Assembly: GCF_019396345.1 (NCBI RefSeq)
Contig: NZ_JAHKRM010000028.1
Span: 129,441-193,440, forward strand
Direction: 5' to 3'
DNA length: 64,000 bases
Source of the DNA: Nonomuraea guangzhouensis
GTDB taxonomy: Bacteria; Actinomycetota; Actinomycetes; Streptosporangiales; Streptosporangiaceae
The first letter of the stretch is position 1, and each line of letters starts with the position of its first letter. The position numbers and the translations under genes are program-made. Below are positions 39,831 to 48,436 of the stretch, one piece after another. The notes under the pieces were generated by a model that was given only the letters and a program-made list of their open reading frames with translations, ran no database searches and was not told the origin of the DNA.

Positions 39831-40730
39831 ATGCCCGCTTTGCCCTACACCGACGATCTCGCCGATGAGCTCGCCTCGATGGCCGGGGAGGTGCCGGCCA
39901 CGGTCAGCGTGCTGGGCCTCGCCGCGCCCGAGCCGAGCACGGTCCAGCGCCGTCTGGAGGACCTCGTCCTGGCCGTCGCCGGCCTGCGCGACGACACCCA
40001 GGAGCAACTGGAGGTGGTGACCCACCAGGATCGGACCACCGCGTGGCTGCCGGGCCGGCTGCGGGCCGTGGGGTTCCACGCGTCGGGCTCGATGACCGTC
40101 CATCTCGACCTGCCGGCGTTCGAGGACGTCTTCGACAACGACCCCGGCGACGCGGAACTGACCGGCATGCTCCGTGCCGCCGCGGATCGGATCGGGCTGT
40201 CGTCCCTCGTCCCGGCCGAGGACGAGCTGCTGTTCGAGCGCCTGTGGCGGGTGAAGGCCGCTGGGGACCCCCGGACCGATCCCGGCCTGTGCCGGGCGCT
40301 CGGCGCGTTCCGCCACTACGTACGTGATCTTCCGGTGTACGGCAGGGCGTCGGCCACGGTGGAGCTGGGCGCGAGCGGCGGGGTGGCGTCGCTGGGCGTG
40401 TCGACCCGCCGCTTCGCCGACGACGGGGGCGGCCCGGTGGTCGCGGAGCCACGGGTGCGGACGCCGATCCAGGCCGCGCGGGATGTCGCGGCCCGGGTGG
40501 CGGAGTCGTTCGCCGGGATGGAGGCGTGGCTGACGCCGCAGTGGTTCCGGTTCGGGTACCTGAGCCTCGGGCGGCGGCGACCGCAGGCGCTGCTCACGCC
40601 GTTCTACATCGCGAGCATCAGGGTGCGCAGCGACAGGGAGGTCTCCGCGCACGTGACCGCGGTGCCGGGCTGCGATGGGCGGTTCGCCCCCACCCTGACC
40701 CTGGTCCCCAAGCCGCGCCGCGTCGCCTAA
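39831..40730 (+). CDS. Conserved-looking hypothetical protein (299 aa)
   Basis: A soluble protein with no signal peptide or membrane helix. Visible landmarks are an N-terminal helical half (DDLADELASMAG), a beta-rich middle (GSMTVHLDLPAFEDVF) and PQWFRFGYLSLGRRRPQALL near the end. A GGAG site precedes ATG 39831. I recognise no family. It converges with leuA, overlapping its end by 4 bases. Confidence 0.6.
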   Translation: MPALPYTDDLADELASMAGEVPATVSVLGLAAPEPSTVQRRLEDLVLAVAGLRDDTQEQLEVVTHQDRTTAWLPGRLRAVGFHASGSMTVHLDLPAFEDVFDNDPGDAELTGMLRAAADRIGLSSLVPAEDELLFERLWRVKAAGDPRTDPGLCRALGAFRHYVRDLPVYGRASATVELGASGGVASLGVSTRRFADDGGGPVVAEPRVRTPIQAARDVAARVAESFAGMEAWLTPQWFRFGYLSLGRRRPQALLTPFYIASIRVRSDREVSAHVTAVPGCDGRFAPTLTLVPKPRRVA

Positions 40731-42451
40731 GGGACTCGTACCGCCTTGTCGGCAGTGGCTCGGTTGGCAGCTGCGAGTAGCGCGCGGATGGACGCCGTCA
40801 GCACCGAAGTGTCGCGGCCCGCTCCCCACCGGATCGTCTCGCCCACGCGCGCCTCGACGTAGGCGACGGCCTGGCTGTCCTGGCCCGGTCCGGTGGCGTG
40901 CTGCGCGTAGTGCAGGATGTCGATCCCGCCCAGTGCCCCGGCCAGCGCCGACAGCGGGCCGTTCCCGGTCCCCCGCAGCTCGCCACCGCCGTCACGCCGG
41001 GTGCCGGCGAACTCGTGGACCCCCGGCCCGCTCTCCGCGGTGCTCCAGTCCGCCAGCGCGTACGGCCCGTCGTCCGCCGGATCCAGGTAGGCGGCCTGGA
41101 ACAGCCGCCACAGCTCCTCGGCCGTCATCTCCGCGCCGCTGCCGTCCGTGGCCCGCTGGACCACCGCCGAGAAGTCGATCTGCAGCCGTCGCGGCAGGTC
41201 CAGCCCCTGGTGGGTGTTGAGCAGGTAGGCGATGCCGCCCTTGCCCGACTGGCTGTTGACGCGGATCACCGCCTGGTAGTCGCGGCCGACGTCCGCGGGG
41301 TCGATCGGCAGGTACGGCACCTCCCATGGCGCCTGCTCCACGGGCACGCCCAGCTCGGCGGCCCGTTTGGCGTGGTGGGCCAGGCCCTTGCCGATGGCGT
41401 CCTGGTGCGTGCCGGAGAAGGCGGTGTAGACGAGGTCACCGGCGTACGGGTGGCGGTCGGGCACGGGCAGCCGGTTGCAGTGCTCGACCGTACGGCGGAT
41501 GGCGTCGATGTCCGAGAGGTCCAGCATCGGGTCCACGCCCTGCGAGTGCAGGTTGAGCGCGAGCGTGACCAGGTCGACGTTGCCGGTGCGCTCGCCGTTG
41601 CCGAACAGGCAGCCCTCGACCCGCTGCGCCCCGGCCAGCAGCGCCAGCTCAGCGCAGGCGACGCCGGTGCCGCGGTCGTTGTGCGGGTGCACCGAGAGGA
41701 TCACCGAGTCGCGGCGGGCCAGGTGGCGGTGCATGTACTCGATTTGGTCGGCGTAGACGTTCGGGGTGGCGGTCTCGACGGTGGCGGGCAGGTTGTGGAT
41801 GACCGGGCGGTCCGGGCTAGCGTCCCACAGGGCCGTCAGGTCGTCGCACACCTCCAGCACGTAGTCGGGCTCGGTGAGGTTGAACACCTCGGGCGAGAAC
41901 TCGTACCTGATCGGCGCTCCGGGACGGGCGTCGGCCAGCCGGGCGACGTGCCCGGCCGCGTCCCTGATGAGGGCGCGCAACGACTCCCTGTCCTGGCCGA
42001 GCACCACGTCACGCCAGGTGGGGGCGGTCGCCGTGTACAGGTGGACGACGACCCGCGGCAGCCCCTCGACGGACTCGAAGGTCCGCTCGATCAGGTCGCG
42101 CCTGGCGGCCGTGAACACCACTATCGTCACGTCCTCCGGCACCGCGCCCGGCACCGCGAGATCGCGGACGAAGTCGAAGTCCGTCTGGCTGGCCGACGGG
42201 TAGCCGACCTCGATCTCCTTGAAGCCCATGGCCACCAGCAGCTCGAACATCCGCCGCTTGCGCGCCGGGTCCATCGGCTCGGCCAGCGCCTGGTTGCCGT
42301 CGCGCAGGTCCACGGGCACCCAGAGCGGGGCCTGCTCGATGCGCCGCGCGGGCCAGCCGCGCTCGGTCAGCGGCACCTCGACGCGGCGGTGGGCGGGCTG
42401 GTAGCGGTGGTACGGCATGGCGCTGGGGCGTTGCCTGTTCCAGTCGTGCAC
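40727..42451 (-). CDS. leuA: 2-isopropylmalate synthase
   Basis: The 574-aa enzyme is the first step of leucine synthesis, condensing 2-oxoisovalerate with acetyl-CoA. It is the long actinobacterial/fungal type. Motifs: WVPVDLRDGNQALAEPM, SVHPHNDRGTGVACAELALL and GNGERTGNVDLVTLALNL, then a C-terminal LeuA regulatory domain with GGIDILHYAQHA. The start is GTG 42451 with GGAAGGA upstream. A leader peptide and alternative hairpins precede it. Confidence 0.93.
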   Translation of the reverse strand: MHDWNRQRPSAMPYHRYQPAHRRVEVPLTERGWPARRIEQAPLWVPVDLRDGNQALAEPMDPARKRRMFELLVAMGFKEIEVGYPSASQTDFDFVRDLAVPGAVPEDVTIVVFTAARRDLIERTFESVEGLPRVVVHLYTATAPTWRDVVLGQDRESLRALIRDAAGHVARLADARPGAPIRYEFSPEVFNLTEPDYVLEVCDDLTALWDASPDRPVIHNLPATVETATPNVYADQIEYMHRHLARRDSVILSVHPHNDRGTGVACAELALLAGAQRVEGCLFGNGERTGNVDLVTLALNLHSQGVDPMLDLSDIDAIRRTVEHCNRLPVPDRHPYAGDLVYTAFSGTHQDAIGKGLAHHAKRAAELGVPVEQAPWEVPYLPIDPADVGRDYQAVIRVNSQSGKGGIAYLLNTHQGLDLPRRLQIDFSAVVQRATDGSGAEMTAEELWRLFQAAYLDPADDGPYALADWSTAESGPGVHEFAGTRRDGGGELRGTGNGPLSALAGALGGIDILHYAQHATGPGQDSQAVAYVEARVGETIRWGAGRDTSVLTASIRALLAAANRATADKAVRVP

Positions 42452-42460
42452 GGGGTTTCC

Positions 42461-42569
42461 TTCCCGGTCGATCTACGGGGTTCGACCGGCATCGCGGAGC
42501 CACCGCGGCGGGGTGCCGGTCGATTCAGGCCCCGCCGCGGCAGCCGAGAAGGAGACCGCGTGACGTCAT
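42461..42569 (-). promoter_or_regulatory. leuA attenuation leader with mutually exclusive hairpins
   Basis: The leader RNA can form either an 11-bp stem (42503-42513 with 42530-42540) or a 10-bp stem (42482-42491 with 42514-42523). A third 8-bp stem (42464-42471 with 42482-42489) ends just before the leuA ribosome-binding site. The second and third share 42482-42489, so only one can form. With the Leu-coding leader peptide, this fits transcription or translation attenuation by leucyl-tRNA supply. Confidence 0.75.
42525..42569 (-). CDS. leuA leader peptide (14 aa)
   Basis: The reading frame from ATG 42569 encodes MTSRGLLLGCRGGA with three consecutive Leu codons. The stop at 42525-42527 lies within the hairpin region. 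Leader peptides with Leu runs upstream of leuA are known in actinobacteria. A ribosome stalled on the Leu codons would change which of the downstream hairpins forms. Confidence 0.75.
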   Translation of the reverse strand: MTSRGLLLGCRGGA

Positions 42570-42623
42570 GCCGGGTACACTAACCACAACACAGGTCCTC
42601 AGACAACCTGAGAGGTCGATCCG

Positions 42624-43319
42624 ATGCCGCTCGGCATGCTCCGCCCCACCCCCCTGGTCGAACAGGCGACCGAGCACCTGCGCGAGCAGATCACCGGCGG
42701 ACACTGGCCGATCGGCACCCGGATCCCCGGCGAGAACGCCCTGGCCAAGACCCTCGGCGTGGGCCGCTCCACCGTCCGCGAAGCGCTGCGCGCGCTGGCG
42801 GGCGCGGGGCTGGTGCAGGCCCGTCAGGGCAGCGGCGTGTTCGTCATCGCCACCGAACCGGCCGACGACTGGTCCACCCGGCTCCGGCGGGCCGCGATCA
42901 CGGACGTGTACGAGGTGCGCATGATGGTCGAGACCCAGGCCGCCCGCCTGGCCGCCGCCCGCCGTACGGACGAGGACATCGCCTCACTGGAGGCGGCCCT
43001 GCAGGCACGGCGGGCGGCGGCCGGGGGCGACGATGGGGCTTTCGTGGACGCGGACATCGCGCTGCACGCGGCGGTGGTGGCGGCGGCGCGCAACCCCGTG
43101 CTGGACGACCTGTTCGCCGAGTTCGCCCCCCGGCTGCGGGGTCGGCTGGTGGACATGCTGGAGCTGCTGGAGTTGCGGCACGCCGACCCCAATCCCGGCG
43201 ACGACACGCACGCGGCGCTGGTGGACGCCATCAGGCGGGGGGACGGGGAGGCGGCGAGCCGCATCCTGCAGACGGAGCTGGAACAGACGCTGGCCTTGCT
43301 GCATCGCAACGCCGACTGA
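42624..43319 (+). CDS. GntR/FadR-family transcriptional regulator
   Basis: A 231-aa FadR-subfamily protein: the winged HTH reads LREQITGGHWPIGTRIPGEN then TLGVGRSTVREALRALAGAG, and the C-terminal FCD domain has VRMMVETQAARLAAARR, ALHAAVVAAARNPVL and THAALVDAIRRGDGEAA with metal-binding Asp/His residues. A small inverted repeat CTCAG-ACAAC-CTGAG lies just upstream of ATG 42624. It is divergent from leuA but need not regulate it. Confidence 0.87.
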   Translation: MPLGMLRPTPLVEQATEHLREQITGGHWPIGTRIPGENALAKTLGVGRSTVREALRALAGAGLVQARQGSGVFVIATEPADDWSTRLRRAAITDVYEVRMMVETQAARLAAARRTDEDIASLEAALQARRAAAGGDDGAFVDADIALHAAVVAAARNPVLDDLFAEFAPRLRGRLVDMLELLELRHADPNPGDDTHAALVDAIRRGDGEAASRILQTELEQTLALLHRNAD

Positions 43320-43457
43320 CACCGCGCACCGGCAGCCACCCATGGCGATCGCATGCTCGGCCACGGGCGGGCACCTGTTCATCGGCACTTCAACGATTGG
43401 ACGTTTGGGGTCAATAGGGTCGGGACGCTCGTGTTCGCCGGTGTGAAAGGGCGTGCC

Positions 43458-44741
43458 ATGTTCCGTCCCGTACTCGTGGGTCTGGCGCTTGTCGTGGGTC
43501 CGGCGGTCGCCGCCGCCACGACCGTCGCTCCCTCCCTGGCCGAGGCCGCGCCACGGCCCGTGGTGGTCAAGGACGTGAGCATCCCTCCCGTACCCCTCAA
43601 GGACCTGCAGCGGTCCATCGCCGATGATCGCGGGGTCAAACTGGGCGGGGTCGGCAGCGGACTGTTCCCTGCCGGGCGGCGCGGGGACTACTGGATGGTC
43701 ACCGACCGCGGCCCCAACGGGCAGGTGGGCGCGGACAAGCGGCGCACGTTCCCCATCCCGGAGTTCGGCCCCGCGATCGTGCAGGTGGCCACCCGGTTCG
43801 GCGTCGAGATCAAGAAGTACGTCCCCCTGGTCGGCACCTCCGGCAGGCCGATCACCGGGCTCAGCAACCAGGCTGGCCATGACGAGGTGCCCTACACCTG
43901 GGACGGCCAGACCGCGCTGCCGTACAACCCGAGCGGGGTGGACACCGAGGACCTGGTGCGGACCCCGGGCGGCGACTTCTGGCTGGTCGACGAGTACGGG
44001 CCGTCGCTGCTGCACGTCTCCGAGCGAGGGCGGGTGCTGGCCCGGTACGTCCCCAAGGGGCTCAACCTCACCGGCGCCGACTACCCGGTCAAGGACACGC
44101 TGCCGGCCATCCTCGCCTCCCGCCAGCAGAACCGCGGGTTCGAAGGCCTGGCGATCGACGGCGACACCTTGTACCTCGCGGTGCAGAGCCCGCTGGCCAA
44201 TCCGGACAAGAAGACCGGCAAATCCTCCCGCGTCGGCCGGATCCTCACGTTCAGCATCCGCGCGGCGCGGGTGACCGGAGAGTACGCCTACCGCTTCGAG
44301 GACGTCACGACCTTCGACCCCAAGGCGAACGGCGACCAGAGCGAAATGAAGGTCTCCGGCCTGGCGCACGTGGGCGGCCGCCGACTGCTGGTGGACGAGC
44401 GGACCGACAACGTCGCCCGGGTCTACCAGATCGACCTGGCCAAGGCCACGAACCTGCTGGGCGGGCCGTACGACGACCCGGCCACCACGCCGTCACTGGA
44501 GGCGCTGGCCGACCTGGCGGGTGTCAAGGTTCCGGCCAAGTCGCTCGTCGCCGACCTGTCCGAGGTCGCCCCCACTCTGCCTGGCAAGGTCGAGGGCATC
44601 GCCCTGCTCGACCCCCGGACGCTCGTGGTCGCCAATGACAACGACTTCGGGCTCGGCGAGTTCGGGGCAGACGGGCGGCTGGTGGACAGTGGCGTGACCA
44701 GCCGGATCCTCACCATCCGCCTGCCTCGCCCGGTTCGCTAG
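43458..44741 (+). CDS. Secreted esterase-like phytase-family protein
   Basis: A 427-aa protein with a Sec signal peptide (LVGLALVVGPAVAAATTVAP, cleavage near AEA) and a beta-propeller domain of the esterase-like phytase family (GVGSGLFPAGRRGDYWMVTD, FWLVDEYGPSLLHVSERGRV, RGFEGLAIDGDTLYLAVQSP). ATG 43458 is chosen as it starts the signal peptide. Likely a phosphoesterase outside the cell; the substrate is not visible. Confidence 0.82.
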   Translation: MFRPVLVGLALVVGPAVAAATTVAPSLAEAAPRPVVVKDVSIPPVPLKDLQRSIADDRGVKLGGVGSGLFPAGRRGDYWMVTDRGPNGQVGADKRRTFPIPEFGPAIVQVATRFGVEIKKYVPLVGTSGRPITGLSNQAGHDEVPYTWDGQTALPYNPSGVDTEDLVRTPGGDFWLVDEYGPSLLHVSERGRVLARYVPKGLNLTGADYPVKDTLPAILASRQQNRGFEGLAIDGDTLYLAVQSPLANPDKKTGKSSRVGRILTFSIRAARVTGEYAYRFEDVTTFDPKANGDQSEMKVSGLAHVGGRRLLVDERTDNVARVYQIDLAKATNLLGGPYDDPATTPSLEALADLAGVKVPAKSLVADLSEVAPTLPGKVEGIALLDPRTLVVANDNDFGLGEFGADGRLVDSGVTSRILTIRLPRPVR

Positions 44742-44844
44742 CAACGCTTTTCGTGTAGCACCTTCACGGAGCATTTTCAATGTGGCCGACTCTCGCCACC
44801 CGCAGTGACGTACGCGGCCGACATGGAAAGGTCAGGTGCAGCTC

Positions 44845-45155
44845 ATGATCGCGCGGATGTGGCGAGGTTGGGCCTCGGCAACGACAGCCGACGACTACCA
44901 GCACCACTACGAATCCGAGGTCGCCGAGCATCTCCAGCAAGTCGCCGGCTTCCGCGGTGCCCGGCTGCTACGTCGCCAGGACGGCGAAGAAGTGATGTTC
45001 ACCTCGATCACCTTCTTCACCAGCATGGACGACGTACGCGCGTTCGCCGGTGAGGACCCGAGCAGGCCGTCGTCGAAGAAACAGCCCGCCGCGCTCTGAC
45101 GCGGTGGGACGAACACGTCACCCACCACGAGGTCACGGCCGATCTCCAGCAGTGA
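44845..45155 (+). pseudogene. Antibiotic biosynthesis monooxygenase (ABM) domain protein, frameshifted
   Basis: MIARMWRGWASATTADDYQH begins a ~100-aa ABM-domain protein. The first frame stops at 45099, but the normal ending (EQAVVEETARRALTRWDEHV then THHEVTADLQQ) continues in the next frame from 45060 to the stop at 45153-45155. One base is missing at about 45058-45060. It is either a true inactivation or a sequencing error. GTG 44836 is an alternative start. Confidence 0.75.
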
Positions 45156-45198
45156 CCAAGCTCTTCCCGATGACGCCGGGTATGCCTACGATCTTGTA

Positions 45199-45684
45199 GT
45201 GCACTTAGCTGCGTTGACCGCCAAGTGGGAGACGGCCCTGCCGGGTCGGCCCTGGCAGTGGACGGTCGCCCAGGTAGCGAGCGTGGGAGTCGTGGGCGGC
45301 ACGCTGTTCGGCCCCGGCATCTACGTCGTGGCGATCTTCATATTCGGGCTGGGTCCGATCGTTCTGATCCCTGCTGCGATCTTCGGGGTGGCCATCTTGT
45401 ACGTCGTCGCTCTTGCGACGTCGCGCGGCTCACTGCTGACGGAGAGTCCCGGCGGCAGGCTGGCGTGGGCGAGTGCGATTTTGGCCCTTGGGGTGATCGG
45501 CTGGGTCGCCGGGGCGACTGCCTTCGCCGCGTTGGGGTTGGCCGTGACGGGCTGGCTATGGTGGTGGTTACTCAGCGCCGTTCCGTTCGCACTGGCAGCG
45601 GCGCTCTGCGCCGGAGGATGGGCTTCGATCGTGGCGATCGCCCTGACTGCGGCATTGATCCTTACGGGCTGCATCGCGCACTGA
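45199..45684 (+). CDS. Membrane protein (161 aa)
   Basis: About five hydrophobic segments, for example FIFGLGPIVLIPAAIFGVAI and WASAILALGVIGWVAGATAF, after a short amphipathic N-terminus (LTAKWETALPG). The start is GTG 45199. No motif is recognised. It follows the frameshifted ABM gene by 43 bases. Confidence 0.55.
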   Translation: MHLAALTAKWETALPGRPWQWTVAQVASVGVVGGTLFGPGIYVVAIFIFGLGPIVLIPAAIFGVAILYVVALATSRGSLLTESPGGRLAWASAILALGVIGWVAGATAFAALGLAVTGWLWWWLLSAVPFALAAALCAGGWASIVAIALTAALILTGCIAH

Positions 45685-46051
45685 GGATTTACAGCGGCGA
45701 ATCCGCGTCGGCACGCGACCTACCGCCGGCGACGACTGATCCGCAGGCGACGTCGCGGATCGCGTCGATGACGAGTCCGGCTGGAATGCCACCTCCACCG
45801 CTGAACCCATGGTTTGCATGATCGCCACTCCGCCGCGGCGTCACCAGCATGTGGAGAACGTCCGGCGAATGTGCTCGCGATGCCCTGGCGCTGGTAGACG
45901 CCATCAGGCGGACCGACCGCAGTCCGGATCTGACCGACCTGCCGTCGCCTGGACGATGGATCGACCTATCGACAGGCCGTGTCACTTGTGTCATGGTATC
46001 ACCATTCCACTTGTGGCACGGTTACCTTCGTTACGACGACGGGCACATCTG
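45685..46051. other. Intergenic region upstream of the padR-sulfatase operon
   Basis: No gene is seen. Near its right end are direct repeats CACTTGTG at 45983 and 46008 (25 bases apart) around the palindrome ATGGT-ATC-ACCAT (45993-46005), just before ATG 46052. This is the natural place for PadR self-regulation. Confidence 0.5.
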
Positions 46052-46654
46052 ATGAAGCTTGAGATCCTGCTCCTCGGAGCCCTGCTCAACCGCCCCAGTA
46101 CGGGCTATGAGCTGAAGAAGTTCTTCGACACACACGGCCGTTTCATGCGTTCGAACACCACCATGAGCCAGGCGTACCGGACGCTGGCGGCGATGGAGGA
46201 GCGTGGCTGGGTCGAGCACACTCTCGAGGAGCGCCCCGGGGCGAGCAACGCCAAGCGCTACCACGTGACCGAAGAGGGCCACACCGTCTTCATCGACTGG
46301 CTGAACCGCCCCTACAACCCCCCGACCCGTTTGGGGGATCCCGACCTCTACGCCCGGCTGGGCTATGCCGGCTTCATGACGGTCGAGCAGGTGATCAACC
46401 TCCTCGACATCGAGATCAACACCCGGCTGGCCGAAGTGGCGCGTTATCGCCATCGTGACCGCACCCGGTTCGACGAGCCGCCGCCTGGCTACGACCTCGA
46501 GCTCGGCGGCCAGATGGACGAGTGGCTCCATCGGCAGGGGGCCGGGGCGGTGGATCGCCACATCGCCTCCCTCACCGAGCTGCGCCGGCGTCTCCTCGAC
46601 GGGGAGCCGCTCAATCCGGAGCCCGCGGCGGAGACCAAGGAGCGGTCGCGATGA
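46052..46654 (+). CDS. PadR-family transcriptional regulator
   Basis: A 200-aa PadR/Vir-type protein: LLGALLNRPSTGYELKKFFD, MSQAYRTLAAMEERGWVEHT and the PadR C-terminal helices. Its stop overlaps the sulfatase start (ATGA), so it is the first gene of a regulator-sulfatase-transporter operon. It likely represses the operon until a sulfated or related compound binds (inference). Confidence 0.87.
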   Translation: MKLEILLLGALLNRPSTGYELKKFFDTHGRFMRSNTTMSQAYRTLAAMEERGWVEHTLEERPGASNAKRYHVTEEGHTVFIDWLNRPYNPPTRLGDPDLYARLGYAGFMTVEQVINLLDIEINTRLAEVARYRHRDRTRFDEPPPGYDLELGGQMDEWLHRQGAGAVDRHIASLTELRRRLLDGEPLNPEPAAETKERSR

Positions 46655-48393
46655 AGGCGATCATCCTGATGTTCGACAGCCTCAACCGGCACCTGCTCGC
46701 GCCCTATGCCGACACCTTCGTCGACGCGCCCAACTTCGCGCGCCTGGCGGCCAAGGCCGTGACCTTCGACAATTTCTACGCCGGTTCCATGCCGTGCATG
46801 CCGGCGCGCCGCGAGCTGCACACCGGCCGCTACAATTTCCTGCACCGAAGCTGGGGGCCGCTGGAGCCGTTCGACGACTCCATGCCCGAGCTGCTCAAGC
46901 AAGCGGGCGTGCACACGCACCTGGCCTCCGATCACCCGCACTACTGGGAGGACGGCGGCGCCACCTATCACACCCGCTACAGCACCTGGGAGTTCTTCCG
47001 CGGCCAGGAAGGCGACCCGTGGAAGGGCGTGGTGGGCGCTTCCGGAATGCATGGGCAGGACGCCGTCAACCGCACGTACATGGCCACCGAGGCGGAGCAC
47101 TCGCAGACCAGGACCGTCGACGCCGGCCTGCACTTCCTCGAGACCAACGTGCACGCCGACCGGTGGCTGCTGCAGATCGAGCTGTTCGACCCGCACGAGC
47201 CGTTCTTCACCCACCAGCGGTACAAGGACCTGTACCCGCACGACTACGACGGGCCCGACTTCGACTGGCCGCCGTACCAGAAGGTCGTCGAACCGAAGGA
47301 CCAGATCGAGCACGCCCGCTACGAGTACGCCGCCCTGGTCACGATGTGCGACCGCTCGCTCGGGCGCGTCCTGGACTTCATGGACGAGCACGCCATGTGG
47401 GACGACACACTGCTGCTGGTCAACACCGACCACGGCTTCCTGCTCGGCGAGCACGGCTGGTGGGCCAAGTCGGTGATGCCGTGGTTCAACGAGCTGGTGC
47501 ACCTGCCGATGTTCCTGTGGGATCCGCGTACCGGCGGCAGGGACCAGCGCCGGGGCGCGCTCGCGCAGACCATCGACATCGCGCCGACCGTACTCCGCTA
47601 CTTCGGCCTCGAACCCACCCCCGACATGCAGGGCCACGACCTCGCCAGCACAGAGGGCCACGAGGGGGCCCTGTTCGGCATCCATGGCGGGCACGTCAAC
47701 GTCACCGACGGCCGCTACGTCTACATGCGCGCCGCCAAGAATCCGGCGAACGGCCCGCTGGAGGAGTACACGCTCATGCCCACCCACATGCGCGCCCGCT
47801 TCTCCGTCGACGAGCTCCAGACGTGGGAGCCCGCCGAACCCTTCACCTTCACCAAGGGCCTGCGCACGATGCGCATGCCCGCTGCGCCCTCATGGATGAA
47901 CCCGTGGCAGCACGGCACGCTGCTGTTCGATCTCCGCACCGACCCGGCGCAGGAAACCCCTGTCGTCGACGACGACGTCGAACTTCGGATGATCGAACTG
48001 CTGCGTCAGCTGCTGATCGACACCGATGCGCCGGCCGGCCAGTTCGAGCGCCTGGGCATCCCGCGCGAGGGCGTCATCACACGCGAGCATCTCCTCGTGC
48101 GCGAGCAGCGAGAACGCGCGGCGACCACCGCCGCGCCACTGCCCGCGGCAGCCGAACTCCAAGCCCCGGCCCTGCTGCGCGCTCCCCTCCTGGAACTCCT
48201 GCGGATCACGGGAGCCAAGGACGTCCTCGTGCGGGAGGCACCCGCGCTGGTGCAGTCGGAGCTGCTCTCCGCTCCCGTTTCCATGAGCCTTCTGGACCTG
48301 GCCCGCTACGGCCACGTGCCCGCCATGCTGCTGCGCCGCATCGACGAGCAGCTGAGCCTTCTTCCGGCAACACCCGCCGCCTCACCCGACTGA
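46651..48393 (+). CDS. Type I sulfatase
   Basis: The 580-aa enzyme has the formylglycine motif Cys49-Met-Pro-Ala-Arg in AGSMPCMPARRELHTGR, metal ligands in LMFDSLN and NTDHGFLLGEHGWWAK, and no signal peptide, so it should be cytoplasmic. Translation is coupled to padR; the MFS transporter follows. The last ~120 residues form an extension without known function. Substrate unknown; a formylglycine-generating enzyme must be encoded elsewhere. Confidence 0.88.
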   Translation: MKAIILMFDSLNRHLLAPYADTFVDAPNFARLAAKAVTFDNFYAGSMPCMPARRELHTGRYNFLHRSWGPLEPFDDSMPELLKQAGVHTHLASDHPHYWEDGGATYHTRYSTWEFFRGQEGDPWKGVVGASGMHGQDAVNRTYMATEAEHSQTRTVDAGLHFLETNVHADRWLLQIELFDPHEPFFTHQRYKDLYPHDYDGPDFDWPPYQKVVEPKDQIEHARYEYAALVTMCDRSLGRVLDFMDEHAMWDDTLLLVNTDHGFLLGEHGWWAKSVMPWFNELVHLPMFLWDPRTGGRDQRRGALAQTIDIAPTVLRYFGLEPTPDMQGHDLASTEGHEGALFGIHGGHVNVTDGRYVYMRAAKNPANGPLEEYTLMPTHMRARFSVDELQTWEPAEPFTFTKGLRTMRMPAAPSWMNPWQHGTLLFDLRTDPAQETPVVDDDVELRMIELLRQLLIDTDAPAGQFERLGIPREGVITREHLLVREQRERAATTAAPLPAAAELQAPALLRAPLLELLRITGAKDVLVREAPALVQSELLSAPVSMSLLDLARYGHVPAMLLRRIDEQLSLLPATPAASPD

Positions 48394-48436
48394 GGCGACG
48401 TTCTCTCTATCGCAACACTGCAGACAGGGGCACCGC

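Noticed and set aside
45689..45994. 101-codon minus-strand frame in the pre-padR gap
   Set aside because: No ribosome-binding site and no recognisable motif; overlaps the likely promoter.
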